This document shows, piece after piece, positions 39,680-47,851 of a DNA stretch of 64,000 nt. Both the position numbers and the translations under genes were made by a program. The notes under the pieces are model-generated. The model did not search any database. It was not told where the DNA came from and saw only the letters and a list, made by a program, of their open reading frames with translations. Numbering within the stretch: position 1 is the stretch's first letter; each line of letters begins with the position of its first letter. This stretch comes from Marinobacter sp. LV10R510-11A (GTDB taxonomy: Bacteria; Pseudomonadota; Gammaproteobacteria; Pseudomonadales; Oleiphilaceae), in NCBI RefSeq assembly GCF_900215155.1, contig NZ_LT907980.1:4278001-4342000 (forward strand), in the 5' to 3' direction.

Positions 39680-40372
39680 ATGGCTAAAAAAACGTTTTTC
39701 GTGACAGGCACAGATACCGGGGTTGGCAAAACCATGGTGTCTGCGGCAATTTTGGAGGCTGCTAAAACGGCCGGCAAGCGTGCGTTGGGGATGAAGCCTC
39801 TAGCCTCAGGCTGCGAAAGCACACCGGATGGGCTGCGTAATGAGGATGCACTTATTCTCCAACAGTCCGGCAGTGAAAAGCTTGCCTACGACCTTGTGAA
39901 CCCCGTGACGCTGGCCCCCGCCATTGCTCCCCATATTGCGGCTGCTCAGGCCGGGCGTGTCATTTCTGCGGATCGGCTGGTGGGGTTCTGCCGTGGCATG
40001 CAAATTCGCCCGGCGGACCTCCTGTTGATTGAAGGTGCAGGTGGCTGGAGAGTTCCATTGAATGATCGGGAGACCTACTCAGCTGTACCCCAGCAACTTG
40101 GTGTGCCGGTGATTCTTGTGGTTGCGCTCAAGCTCGGTTGTATTAACCATGCACTGCTATCAGCGGAGGCCATTCGTAACGATGGATTGTCGCTGGCCGG
40201 GTGGGTGGCTAACCATAGCGAGCCGGAGTTCATGAGCTGTGAGCAGGAAACCTTAGATTACCTCATCGCGCATATCCCAGCCCCCTGTCTTGGTGTGTTG
40301 CCCTGGGTTGAAGGTGCGAATCCGGAAACCCTGAGTGGCTATCTTAATGTTGATGTACTGTTTGAAAATTGA
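39680..40372 (+). CDS. bioD: dethiobiotin synthetase
   Basis: 230 residues from the ATG at 39680 (MAKKTFFVTGTDTGVGKTMVS). An ATP-dependent carboxylase closing the ureido ring of dethiobiotin. The P-loop GTDTGVGKT and the KPLASG and EGAGGWRVPL motifs are present. Last biotin gene of the run. Confidence 0.96.
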   Translation: MAKKTFFVTGTDTGVGKTMVSAAILEAAKTAGKRALGMKPLASGCESTPDGLRNEDALILQQSGSEKLAYDLVNPVTLAPAIAPHIAAAQAGRVISADRLVGFCRGMQIRPADLLLIEGAGGWRVPLNDRETYSAVPQQLGVPVILVVALKLGCINHALLSAEAIRNDGLSLAGWVANHSEPEFMSCEQETLDYLIAHIPAPCLGVLPWVEGANPETLSGYLNVDVLFEN

Positions 40373-40423
40373 ACAATAATGTGGCTTAATGGTGTCAATT
40401 AATGGTCACGGGAAGCGGCAGTC

Positions 40424-40669
40424 ATGATCAATAATACGCTCGCAATTGGCATTCAAGGCATCCAAGATGGCATGTACGGCATGGAAAATGCCGCCCGTAA
40501 AATCGCGCGTGCCGGCGTTGATGGCCCTCAGGGTAGTGCCCAAACTGGGAGCAGTCTTATTGAGCCGATTGCCGACCTCAAGCTCTATCAGCGTAGTGTG
40601 GAGGCGTCTGCTCAGGTGGTGAAAGCTGCTGACGAGACACTTGGCACTCTATTAGACATTATGGTCTGA
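40424..40669 (+). CDS. mini flagellar-axial-like protein, function unknown
   Basis: 81 residues. The N-terminal 30 residues (LAIGIQGIQDGMYGMENAAR) resemble the start of flagellar rod and hook proteins, and the last 30 (LKLYQRSVEASAQVVKAADE, then TLGTLLDIMV) resemble their C-terminal helix. The whole central domain is absent; a short Gly/Ser segment joins the halves. It lies just after bioD and 11 bp before a putative metalloprotease gene. A small conserved hypothetical gene occupies this place in Pseudomonas too. It could be a secreted helical protein or an unusual axial component; no function is assigned. Confidence 0.75.
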   Translation: MINNTLAIGIQGIQDGMYGMENAARKIARAGVDGPQGSAQTGSSLIEPIADLKLYQRSVEASAQVVKAADETLGTLLDIMV

Positions 40670-40680
40670 GCTATAGCGCC

Positions 40681-41382
40681 ATGAACCCACTCTCGTCACT
40701 CCCTCCCTTATCTCCATATAGCTCCACTCCACAAAGCTCCGCAGCCCCAAGCGTTCGTGAGTCGCGTAATACCGGCAAAGCGAATGGTGAACCACCTTCG
40801 GAAACGGGTAGTCGGGCGGTTCGTGCTGCAGCCTCCAGCGAACGGGCAGGCGGGTTAGAAGAAGCCGAGCTGAAAGAGCTCACCGAACTCAAGGCACGGG
40901 ATCGTGAAGTGCGAGCCCATGAGGCCGCTCACCAGGCAACCGGTGGCCAATATTCAGGTGCCATGTCGCTTACCTATCAGCGAGGGCCAGATGGGGCCCA
41001 GTACGCGGTGGGTGGCGAGGTGTCTATTAGTATGTCGTCGGTTGATGGCAACCCCCAGGCAACCATCGAAAAAATGCGAACGGTTCGTGCGGCGGCGATG
41101 GCGCCCGCGCAACCTTCCAGCCAAGATCGTGCCGTTGCCGCGCAAGCGATGCAGGTTATGCTGCAAGCTCAGTCTGACCTTGCTTTGGAGCAGGAATCCG
41201 CCAACCCGCTGGCAAAAGCATCAGCAAACGACAGTGAAGGCTCCTCTTCTGGCTCTCAGGAAAATACCTCTGAGCGACCTTCCGGAGTTGCTCAGCAAGC
41301 CAAAAAAACCTATCAGAATATCGCCGGCTTCTTGCCAGACTCCGCGTCCAGAATAGAAGGGTTTCTACCCACTTCGGTCTGA
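40681..41382 (+). CDS. putative metalloprotease, SprA-related (CJM1_0395) family
   Basis: 233 residues. A low-complexity N-terminus (1-60, Pro/Ser-rich) leads to a conserved core (about 65-165): REVRAHEAAHQATGG contains HEAAH, a fit to the HExxH zinc site, followed by YQRGPDGAQYAVGGEVSI and KMRTVRAAAMAPAQPSSQDR. The C-terminus is again low complexity and probably disordered. Family assignment is from the HEAAH/GGEVSI pattern; proteolytic activity in this family is predicted rather than shown, as far as I know. Probably co-transcribed with the preceding small gene. Confidence 0.8.
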   Translation: MNPLSSLPPLSPYSSTPQSSAAPSVRESRNTGKANGEPPSETGSRAVRAAASSERAGGLEEAELKELTELKARDREVRAHEAAHQATGGQYSGAMSLTYQRGPDGAQYAVGGEVSISMSSVDGNPQATIEKMRTVRAAAMAPAQPSSQDRAVAAQAMQVMLQAQSDLALEQESANPLAKASANDSEGSSSGSQENTSERPSGVAQQAKKTYQNIAGFLPDSASRIEGFLPTSV

Positions 41383-41558
41383 CCTTGACATCTGTTAGCC
41401 TGCTAATCACTCGAGTGCCTGGCGCTTATTTCCTACAGACAGCTTAAAGCGGCTCAGAGCCCGGTCGGGCGCCATGGATGTGCCCGCATGTGCGTTTTTA
41501 AGGTTCCGCTGAAATGTGCGTCGGTGACCAAAATCTACACAAATTGTGCCTCCGGCTA

Positions 41559-41588
41559 TTGACAGTTCTGTGCTTCTAAACGTATGTT
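41559..41588 (+). promoter_or_regulatory. promoter of first acyl-CoA dehydrogenase gene
   Basis: TTGACA at 41559-41564 (6/6), 18-bp spacer, TATGTT at 41583-41588 (4/6). The predicted start of transcription near 41595 is about 110 nt before the ATG at 41703. The -10 lies inside a PsrA-like inverted repeat. Confidence 0.55.
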
Positions 41589-41603
41589 TCAAACAAGTGT
41601 TTA
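41577..41603 (+). promoter_or_regulatory. tandem PsrA-like operators
   Basis: Two adjacent AAAC-N4-GTTT inverted repeats: TAAACGTATGTTTC at 41577-41590 and CAAACAAGTGTTTA at 41590-41603, sharing one base. Both fit the PsrA motif (G/C)AAAC-N2-4-GTTT(G/C) except at outer bases. PsrA is the long-chain fatty-acid-responsive repressor of beta-oxidation genes in Pseudomonas. The first repeat covers the -10 element, as expected for repression. Confidence 0.55.
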
Positions 41604-41702
41604 ATTAATGCTGCAGCGCACCGTGTTGCAGTGTCTGAACAACCCCAAGGCCGCAAGCTGTTATTTCTTTTTCAGCCAAGCCCGAAAACCGAGGTGGTTT
41701 AC

Positions 41703-43502
41703 ATGCCTGAGTACAAAGCGCCCCTGCGTGATATTAAATTCGTAATGAGCGAACTGCTCAACAGCGAGGCCCACTACGCCAGTCTGGAAGGTGCTGAAGA
41801 CGCAACTCCGGATATGGTTGATGCCATTATCCAGGAAGGTGCGAAGTTTGCTGAGCAGGTACTGTCTCCGCTGAACGCTGTTGGCGACAGAGAAGGGTGC
41901 ATCTGGAGCGAAGGCGGTGTCAAAACACCGACTGGCTTCAAAGAAGCGTATGACAAATTCGTTGAAGGTGGCTGGCCGTCACTGGCTGCCGACCCCAACT
42001 ATGGTGGCCAGGGCCTGCCGGACTCGCTGGGCATCGTGATGAGCGAACTGAACGGCACTGCCAACTGGTCGTGGGGCATGTATCCCGGTCTGAGCCATGG
42101 CGCAATCAACACGATCGAAGCGCACGGTACCGAAGAGCAAAAGCAGACCTATCTCACCAAAATGATCAGCGGTGAGTGGACAGGTACTATGTGTCTGACC
42201 GAAGCCCACTGTGGCTCTGACTTGGGCACCCTGCGTAGCAAAGCAGAGCCTAACTCAGATGGCTCCTACAGCATTACCGGTACCAAGATTTTCATTTCGG
42301 CCGGTGAGCACGACATGACAGATAACATCGTTCACATTGTACTGGCACGTCTGCCAGGTGCACCGGAAGGTACCAAGGGTATTTCCCTGTTCATCGTACC
42401 TAAGTGCGTGCCTGCAGAAGACGGTTCTGCCGGTGAGCGTAACGCGGTATCTTGCGGCTCCCTAGAGCACAAAATGGGTATCCACGGTAACGCCACCTGC
42501 GTGATGAACTTCGACGGCGCCAAAGGCTGGTTGATTGGGCCGGAGAATCGGGGCCTGAACTGCATGTTCACCTTCATGAACGTGGCTCGCATAGGTACTG
42601 CCATCCAGGGTCTGGGCGCAGCCGAATTGGGCTTCCAGGGTTCACTGGCTTATGCCAAAGACCGTTTGGCCATGCGCTCCCTCAGCGGCGCCAAGAACCC
42701 GGATAGCTATGCCGATCCGATTATTGTGCACCCAGACGTTCGCCGTATGCTGCTGACTCAGAAAGCCGTTGCAGAAGGCGCCCGTGCATTGATTTATCTG
42801 ACTGCGCAGAAGGCGGATATTCTTCAGCGCGGCAAATCAGAAGAAGAGCGCAAAGAAGCAGATGAGCTGCTAGGTTTCCTGACCCCGATTGTCAAAGCGT
42901 TCCTGACCGAGATGGGCTACGAAGCAGCCAACTTGGGCATGCAGGTATTTGGTGGTCACGGTTACATCGCCGAGTGGGGCATGGAGCAGAACGTGCGTGA
43001 TGCCCGTATCGGCATGATCTACGAGGGTACTACAGGTATCCAGGCGTTGGATCTTCTGGGTCGTAAAGTTCTGATGACCCAGGGTGAGTCACTCAAGGGC
43101 TTCACCAAGCTGGTGCACACATTCTGCAAAGCGAACGCCGATAACGAGCAGATGAAGCAGTTTATCGAGCCGCTGGCCGCGCTCAACAAAGAGTGGGGCG
43201 ACCTGACCATGAAAGTGGGCATGACCGCCATGAAGAACCGCGAGGAAGTCGGTGCCGCATCTGTGGACTACTTGATGTACTCGGGTTACGCGGTGTTTGC
43301 TTACCTGTGGGCCCGTATGGCCAAAATCGCTCAGGACAAGCTGGCTGAAGGTACTAGTGAAGAGTTGTTCTACACCGCCAAGGTGCAGACCGCTCGCTTC
43401 TACTTTACCCGTATGTTGCCACGTACCAAGGCGCATGCGGTAAGTATGATGGCGGGTGCGGATACGCTGCTGGATATGCCGGAAGAAGCTTTCGCGCTCT
43501 GA
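41703..43502 (+). CDS. acyl-CoA dehydrogenase, long form (paralogue 1)
   Basis: 599 residues from the ATG at 41703 (MPEYKAPLRDIKFVMSELLN); the frame is open to 41631 but that part is not family-like. It has an N-terminal AcylCoA_DH_N segment, the FAD-dependent dehydrogenase domains, and a C-terminal extension of about 130 residues typical of the 600-residue class. The catalytic glutamate is probably that in MIYEGTTGIQALDLLG. It introduces the first double bond in fatty acid beta-oxidation. It has its own terminator, and a second copy follows. Confidence 0.94.
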   Translation: MPEYKAPLRDIKFVMSELLNSEAHYASLEGAEDATPDMVDAIIQEGAKFAEQVLSPLNAVGDREGCIWSEGGVKTPTGFKEAYDKFVEGGWPSLAADPNYGGQGLPDSLGIVMSELNGTANWSWGMYPGLSHGAINTIEAHGTEEQKQTYLTKMISGEWTGTMCLTEAHCGSDLGTLRSKAEPNSDGSYSITGTKIFISAGEHDMTDNIVHIVLARLPGAPEGTKGISLFIVPKCVPAEDGSAGERNAVSCGSLEHKMGIHGNATCVMNFDGAKGWLIGPENRGLNCMFTFMNVARIGTAIQGLGAAELGFQGSLAYAKDRLAMRSLSGAKNPDSYADPIIVHPDVRRMLLTQKAVAEGARALIYLTAQKADILQRGKSEEERKEADELLGFLTPIVKAFLTEMGYEAANLGMQVFGGHGYIAEWGMEQNVRDARIGMIYEGTTGIQALDLLGRKVLMTQGESLKGFTKLVHTFCKANADNEQMKQFIEPLAALNKEWGDLTMKVGMTAMKNREEVGAASVDYLMYSGYAVFAYLWARMAKIAQDKLAEGTSEELFYTAKVQTARFYFTRMLPRTKAHAVSMMAGADTLLDMPEEAFAL

Positions 43503-43570
43503 CTTTAACCCCGATCACAACCTTGATCGTATCCCCGATCGTGACGAACGTTGAAAGTTAACCGGTATAT

Positions 43571-43603
43571 GAAAGCCCGTGCTCTTAGGAGCCGGGCTTT
43601 TTT
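43571..43603 (+). terminator. terminator after first acyl-CoA dehydrogenase
   Basis: Stem AAAGCCCG (72-79 of this hundred) with CGGGCTTT (43593-43600), extended by GCTC/GAGC with one bulged T, then a T-run to 43603. Confidence 0.85.
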
Positions 43604-43744
43604 CATGAGTTACCGGCGGTTTTGCGTTAGAATACTCGCCCTTAAAAGATAACGGAGCTGGGCACCCGGCCCGGGCAGGCGAGTTGGCGTTCATCTTTTT
43701 ATCGCCTGCACAGACAGATTGATCTTGGAACTTGGAGAGTTTAA

Positions 43745-45541
43745 ATGGCCGATTATCAGGCACCTTTGCGTGACATGCGTTTTGTACTGAACGAAGTTTT
43801 TGATGCGCCTGCACTTTGGGCGTCACTGCCCAAAGTAGCAGAGAACGTAGACCCCGAGACCGCCGATGCGATCCTTGAGGAAGCGGGCAAAATCACCAGT
43901 GGCGTACTGGCACCGCTGAACCGCGAGGCAGACGAGCAAGGCTGCAAGTGGAACGAAGGCGAAGTAACCTCGCCCGATGGCTTCAAAGAAGCGTACCAAA
44001 CGATTGTGGAAGGCGGCTGGAACGGCCTGGGTGGCAATACCGAGTTTGGCGGTATGGGCATGCCCAAGACCCTCGTAGCTCAGTTTGAGGAAATGATGCA
44101 GGGTGCCAACATGGCATTTGGCCTTGCACCTATGCTGACTGCCGGCGCCTGCCTCGCGGTAGATGCCCACGGCAGCCAAGAGTTGAAAGAAAAATACCTC
44201 CCTAATATGTACTCGGGCGTTTGGTCCGGGGCCATGGATCTGACTGAGCCCCATGCGGGAACCGATCTGGGTATTATTCGTACCAAAGCCGAGCCCAATG
44301 ACGATGGTTCGTTCAACGTGACTGGCACCAAGATTTTTATCACTTGGGGCGAGCACGATATGGCCGAAAATATTATTCATCTCGTGCTGGCTAAGCTGCC
44401 GGGCGCACCAAAAGGCCCCAAAGGTATCTCCCTTTTGCTGGTACCCAAGTTCATGGTGAACGACGATGGTTCACTGGGCGAACGCAACAGCCTTGCCTGC
44501 GGCTCCCTCGAGAAGAAAATGGGCATCAAAGGTTCCGCAACTTGTGTGATGAACTTTGATGGTGCCAAAGGCTGGCTTGTGGGTGACGAGGGCAAAGGCC
44601 TGAACGCCATGTTTACTATGATGAACTACGAGCGACTGGGCGTGGGCATCCAAGGTATAGGTGCCGCTGAGGCTTCCCTGCAGAACGCACGGGAATACGC
44701 CATGGATCGCATCCAGAGCCGTGCACCTACCGGCGCACAGCAGCCTGATAAGGCGGCAGACCCGATCTTGGTGCACCCGGATGTGCGTCGTATGCTTTTG
44801 ACCATGAAGGGCTACGTTGAAGGTGGTCGCGCCTTCTCAACCTACGTGGCGCAGTGGCTGGACATCTCCAAGTATGCAGATGCCGCTGAGGAAGATCGCC
44901 GCAAGCACGCTGAGGGCATGGTTGCGCTTCTGACCCCGGTTGCGAAGGCATTCCTGACCGACCGTGGTCTGGACGCGTGTATCATGGGCCAGCAAGTGTT
45001 CGGCGGCCACGGGTACATCCGCGAGTGGGGCCAAGAGCAATTGGTACGTGATTGCCGTATTACCCAGATCTACGAAGGCACCAACGGTATCCAGGCGCTA
45101 GACCTAATGGGCCGCAAGGTGGTGGGTAGCCAGGGCAAGTTGTTCGAGCTGTTCGCGGAAGACGTGGCAACCTTCATTGAAGAAAACACGGGTGAAGAGA
45201 GTCTTCGCCCTTATCTGGAGCCACTTGCTGCGGCATTTGAGCGTCTGTCCGACGTTACCGAACACGTTATTAAGCAGGCTTCAGACAACCCAAATGCCAT
45301 TGGCGCAGCTTCAGTAGACTATCTGGATCTGTTTGGGCTGACTGCTCTGGGCTATATGTGGGCTCGCATTGTGAAGGCGGCGGCACCGAAAGCTGGCGAT
45401 GACACGTCCGGCTTTTACAGTGGCAAACTGAAGACTGCTCGCTTCTATTACGATCGCCTGTTGCCGAAAACGGTTTCTCTTGCAGAAGGTATTCGTAGCG
45501 GAAGTGATTCCATGATGGCGCACACTGCCGAGGAGTTCTAA
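43745..45541 (+). CDS. acyl-CoA dehydrogenase, long form (paralogue 2)
   Basis: 598 residues, clearly homologous along its whole length to the preceding dehydrogenase (MADYQAPLRDMRFVLNEVF; catalytic region QIYEGTNGIQALDLMG). GGAG precedes the ATG. It is separated from paralogue 1 by a terminator and so probably has its own promoter, although no AAAC-N4-GTTT repeat is visible before it. The pair corresponds in position to the acyl-CoA dehydrogenase cluster after bioD in Pseudomonas; different chain-length preference is likely. Confidence 0.94.
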   Translation: MADYQAPLRDMRFVLNEVFDAPALWASLPKVAENVDPETADAILEEAGKITSGVLAPLNREADEQGCKWNEGEVTSPDGFKEAYQTIVEGGWNGLGGNTEFGGMGMPKTLVAQFEEMMQGANMAFGLAPMLTAGACLAVDAHGSQELKEKYLPNMYSGVWSGAMDLTEPHAGTDLGIIRTKAEPNDDGSFNVTGTKIFITWGEHDMAENIIHLVLAKLPGAPKGPKGISLLLVPKFMVNDDGSLGERNSLACGSLEKKMGIKGSATCVMNFDGAKGWLVGDEGKGLNAMFTMMNYERLGVGIQGIGAAEASLQNAREYAMDRIQSRAPTGAQQPDKAADPILVHPDVRRMLLTMKGYVEGGRAFSTYVAQWLDISKYADAAEEDRRKHAEGMVALLTPVAKAFLTDRGLDACIMGQQVFGGHGYIREWGQEQLVRDCRITQIYEGTNGIQALDLMGRKVVGSQGKLFELFAEDVATFIEENTGEESLRPYLEPLAAAFERLSDVTEHVIKQASDNPNAIGAASVDYLDLFGLTALGYMWARIVKAAAPKAGDDTSGFYSGKLKTARFYYDRLLPKTVSLAEGIRSGSDSMMAHTAEEF

Positions 45542-45556
45542 CATCTCTCGGAAAGC

Positions 45557-45587
45557 AAAAAAGCAGGCCCTTGGGCCTGCTTTTTTT
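45557..45587. terminator. terminator after second acyl-CoA dehydrogenase
   Basis: AAAAAAGCAGGCCC, loop TT, GGGCCTGCTTTTTTT. A very strong intrinsic terminator with A- and T-runs on both sides, so it may also serve the convergent minus-strand gene. Confidence 0.93.
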
Positions 45588-45631
45588 ATGCCGACTCAAT
45601 CAGCGCAGAAGAAGATTGAGCTAAGTGGTTA

Positions 45632-46267
45632 CTAAAGGCGCTCAACACGTGTCGGATCGGTGATATAGGGGTTCTCATTACCTTGGATTTCCGCAACTCT
45701 TTTGTGGCGTGAGAGTTCTCTGTCGTCAGGAGGATCTGCACGGTTCCAGCTCTGGAATACCCGGGCTGACCCGAGCCATGGCAGGCCATAGGTGCTTACC
45801 ATATAGCTCATGCTGCGGGCGACATCACCTTTCACTCTGGTAGGCGGCTCAAAGAAGTGGGCGCTCTCCCGGATGCCACAATCGTTTGCTTTAACCGTTG
45901 CCCCCAGATCCTCGTAGCTGGCGTTGCGGCGCCTAATCTCGGTGCGGTTTCGAACGGGTATCATATTGTGAAGATCGGAAGCAATTTGGCGGTAGCTGTT
46001 GTCCTGCTCGCACTGGCGTGAGGTACCACACGAGAGAGCGTTGCGGACATCTGCAAGAGGGTAGATATAGCCTTCTGTCAGCATGAAGCCTTTGCGGGAA
46101 AATGGCGCATCGCAGAAGAATGACTTGCCGCCATCCACGTACAAGTTGCCCCAGAATTGATCCTTGATAACGGTTTTGGGGTCACTGAAACGAATGTTTT
46201 GACCAATAACAAGCGTCGCGGTCAACAGGAAAACAACAGTAGTCGGAACGAGTAACAGCTTTTTCAT
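45632..46267 (-). CDS. endonuclease I (EndA family), secreted
   Basis: 211 residues from the ATG at 46267, which places the signal peptide at the N-terminus (KKLLLVPTTVVFLLTATLV). Family motifs: SDLHNMIPVRN (catalytic His region), RRRNASYEDLG, KGDVARSMSYM, and near the end WNRADPPDDRELSRHKRV with QGNENPYI. It is a periplasmic or secreted Mg2+-dependent DNase that cuts double-stranded DNA. Cysteines (FFCDAP, LSCGTSRQC, NDCG) may form disulfides as in Vibrio Vvn. Confidence 0.92.
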   Translation of the reverse strand: MKKLLLVPTTVVFLLTATLVIGQNIRFSDPKTVIKDQFWGNLYVDGGKSFFCDAPFSRKGFMLTEGYIYPLADVRNALSCGTSRQCEQDNSYRQIASDLHNMIPVRNRTEIRRRNASYEDLGATVKANDCGIRESAHFFEPPTRVKGDVARSMSYMVSTYGLPWLGSARVFQSWNRADPPDDRELSRHKRVAEIQGNENPYITDPTRVERL

Positions 46268-46400
46268 ATGCCACTTATACCTCACAGTGTCTGCATGCGC
46301 CTTAGCGAAACAGGCCCAATTAACCGTCGCATCGTGCGATGTAGGACAAATTCGCAGAAAGAATTAATGACGCTCAGTTCACTTACAGAGATAAGTATGA

Positions 46401-46431
46401 CATAAGGGCCCTCAATACAAGAGCCCTTATG
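46401..46431 (-). terminator. hairpin after coiled-coil protein gene
   Basis: A 9-bp stem, CATAAGGGC (46401-46409) with GCCCTTATG (46423-46431), and 13-nt loop, 38 bp past the stop of the minus-strand gene at 46470. The T-run is weak, so termination efficiency is uncertain. Confidence 0.45.
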
Positions 46432-46469
46432 GTAAACATTTGTGGCGTTATGTTAACGGCTTAACGTTT

Positions 46470-46733
46470 TCACTTAATTTTATTACGAATGTTCTGATAG
46501 CCCGACTTCAGATCTTCGCCAAGCTTCCTTGCCGTCTGGCGCGCCTCCTGAGATGCTTCGTTGGCACCATTGACTACCTCATCAAAACGGGTTCGGAACT
46601 TGTCCCACTCCTGCTCGAGGTCGTCGAACTCATCTTTTACGTCCTGCCGAGCCAGATGAAGCTGCACGCGGGCTTCGTCACGGTGCTGTTTGATTTTATC
46701 TGAGAGAGTCTTAAATTCTTCCTGAACGCCCAT
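46470..46733 (-). CDS. small coiled-coil protein, function unknown
   Basis: 87 residues, almost entirely charged helix (many E, D, K, R, Q with spaced hydrophobic residues), starting MGVQEEFKTLSDKIKQHRDE. No cysteine, no membrane segment, no signal peptide. The ATG is preceded by AAGGAGGA eight bases upstream, a full match to the anti-Shine-Dalgarno, so strong translation is expected. It stands alone between endA-like and holA genes with its own hairpin terminator. It resembles amphipathic, apolipoprotein- or stress-type helical proteins in general; no function is assigned. Confidence 0.75.
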   Translation of the reverse strand: MGVQEEFKTLSDKIKQHRDEARVQLHLARQDVKDEFDDLEQEWDKFRTRFDEVVNGANEASQEARQTARKLGEDLKSGYQNIRNKIK

Positions 46734-46843
46734 ATAAGGATCCTCCTTGGGTTAGCGATCTATTCACCATGCAGTTGATTGTGAAAAACTGTCAAGTGAA
46801 ATGCGGGCAAGAAAGCGTTTATATGCGAGACGTTTGACCCAGG

Positions 46844-47851
46844 TCAGGACTTGGTCGCCAGAAGTGCTGACATATCCCGTAGGTAATGCCAGGGGGAGAG
46901 CTCGTCAAAGCCTTTTGCTGCGCGGTCAATTTGGCTACAAAGCTGTACTGCTTGGTGCAGTTGCATTGGCTTCAGTCGCCGGGCTGCTTGTTCCAGTGCC
47001 CGCGCTCGCTGCGGCTGGAAGACGCCGCGTTTTTTAAAGAACGCGGATGGGCTCTCGGTTCTGTTCTCGCCCGTCTTCAGTTCAATTAACAGGCTGAGGT
47101 CTCGGCTCAATACAGCCAGAAGGCCGAGGGGGTTTTCACCTTCCTGCTGCAGCACTCCAATCATTTTGCCAGCGTGAGGCGCGCGGCCACTAAGCAATTC
47201 AGTGACCAGTTCAAAACCATTGAAGCGTGAGCTGTCCTGAACAGCCTGTTCAATAGTATCTTCATCAATGGTGTTGCCATTGGAAAGAAGCGACAGCCGG
47301 TCGAGCTCCTGGCTTGCAGCCAGAAGGTTGCCCTCAAGCCTTTCAGCCAGCATTGCCAGGGCCCCACGGGTCAGGTTCAGGCCCCGATTACTTGCCCGTT
47401 GCTGAAGCCAGCCCTGGAACTTATCTGCATCCACCGGCCAAACCGGCACATGGACACCTTTGGCTTGCAGCTCTTTGTACCATTTTCGCCGAGTTTCGGC
47501 GGCGTCCAAGCGAGCACTAATAAGTAGAACAATGATGTCTTCGGGGGGCTGCTGAAGAACCCGCTCCAGAACGGCCCGGCCATCGCCTAGTTTTCCCGTC
47601 GGCAGGCGGATCTCGATCCGGCGGCGATCAGAGAACAGAGACATGGCACTGAATTCATCGGCAACAACATTCCAGTCGAGTTGCTGGTCCGCGTGAAAGA
47701 TCAGGCGATCGTGGAAGCCCGCTTCTTTAGCGGCGGCTCGGATCTGATCACAGCATTCCTGCACCAAAAGCGGCTCATCTCCAGACACCAGATAAACTGG
47801 CGCCAGGCCTTTTCGGAGTAGCTGCGGTAGTTGGCCCGGGTTCGTTTTCAT
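46844..47851 (-). CDS. holA: DNA polymerase III subunit delta
   Basis: 335 residues. Subunit of the clamp loader that opens the beta clamp. N-terminal YLVSGDEPLLVQECCDQIR is diagnostic; the AAA-like fold lacks a Walker A, as normal. Its start overlaps the lptE stop by 4 bp, so leuS-lptE-holA form one operon. Confidence 0.95.
   Translation of the reverse strand: MKTNPGQLPQLLRKGLAPVYLVSGDEPLLVQECCDQIRAAAKEAGFHDRLIFHADQQLDWNVVADEFSAMSLFSDRRRIEIRLPTGKLGDGRAVLERVLQQPPEDIIVLLISARLDAAETRRKWYKELQAKGVHVPVWPVDADKFQGWLQQRASNRGLNLTRGALAMLAERLEGNLLAASQELDRLSLLSNGNTIDEDTIEQAVQDSSRFNGFELVTELLSGRAPHAGKMIGVLQQEGENPLGLLAVLSRDLSLLIELKTGENRTESPSAFFKKRGVFQPQRARALEQAARRLKPMQLHQAVQLCSQIDRAAKGFDELSPWHYLRDMSALLATKS

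Larger units (their letters stand above)
41383..41702. other. 320-bp intergenic region upstream of first acyl-CoA dehydrogenase
   Basis: It holds the promoter and tandem inverted repeats described separately near 41559-41603. In the rest I saw no gene or RNA. A 61-codon minus-strand frame (41407-41592) has no ribosome site or family resemblance. Confidence 0.6.

Noticed and set aside
40904..41356. 150-codon plus-strand frame
   Set aside because: Second frame of the putative metalloprotease gene; the HEAAH frame is the conserved one.
41407..41592. 61-codon minus-strand frame before the first acyl-CoA dehydrogenase
   Set aside because: Covers the promoter and operator region of the plus-strand gene and has no recognisable protein character.
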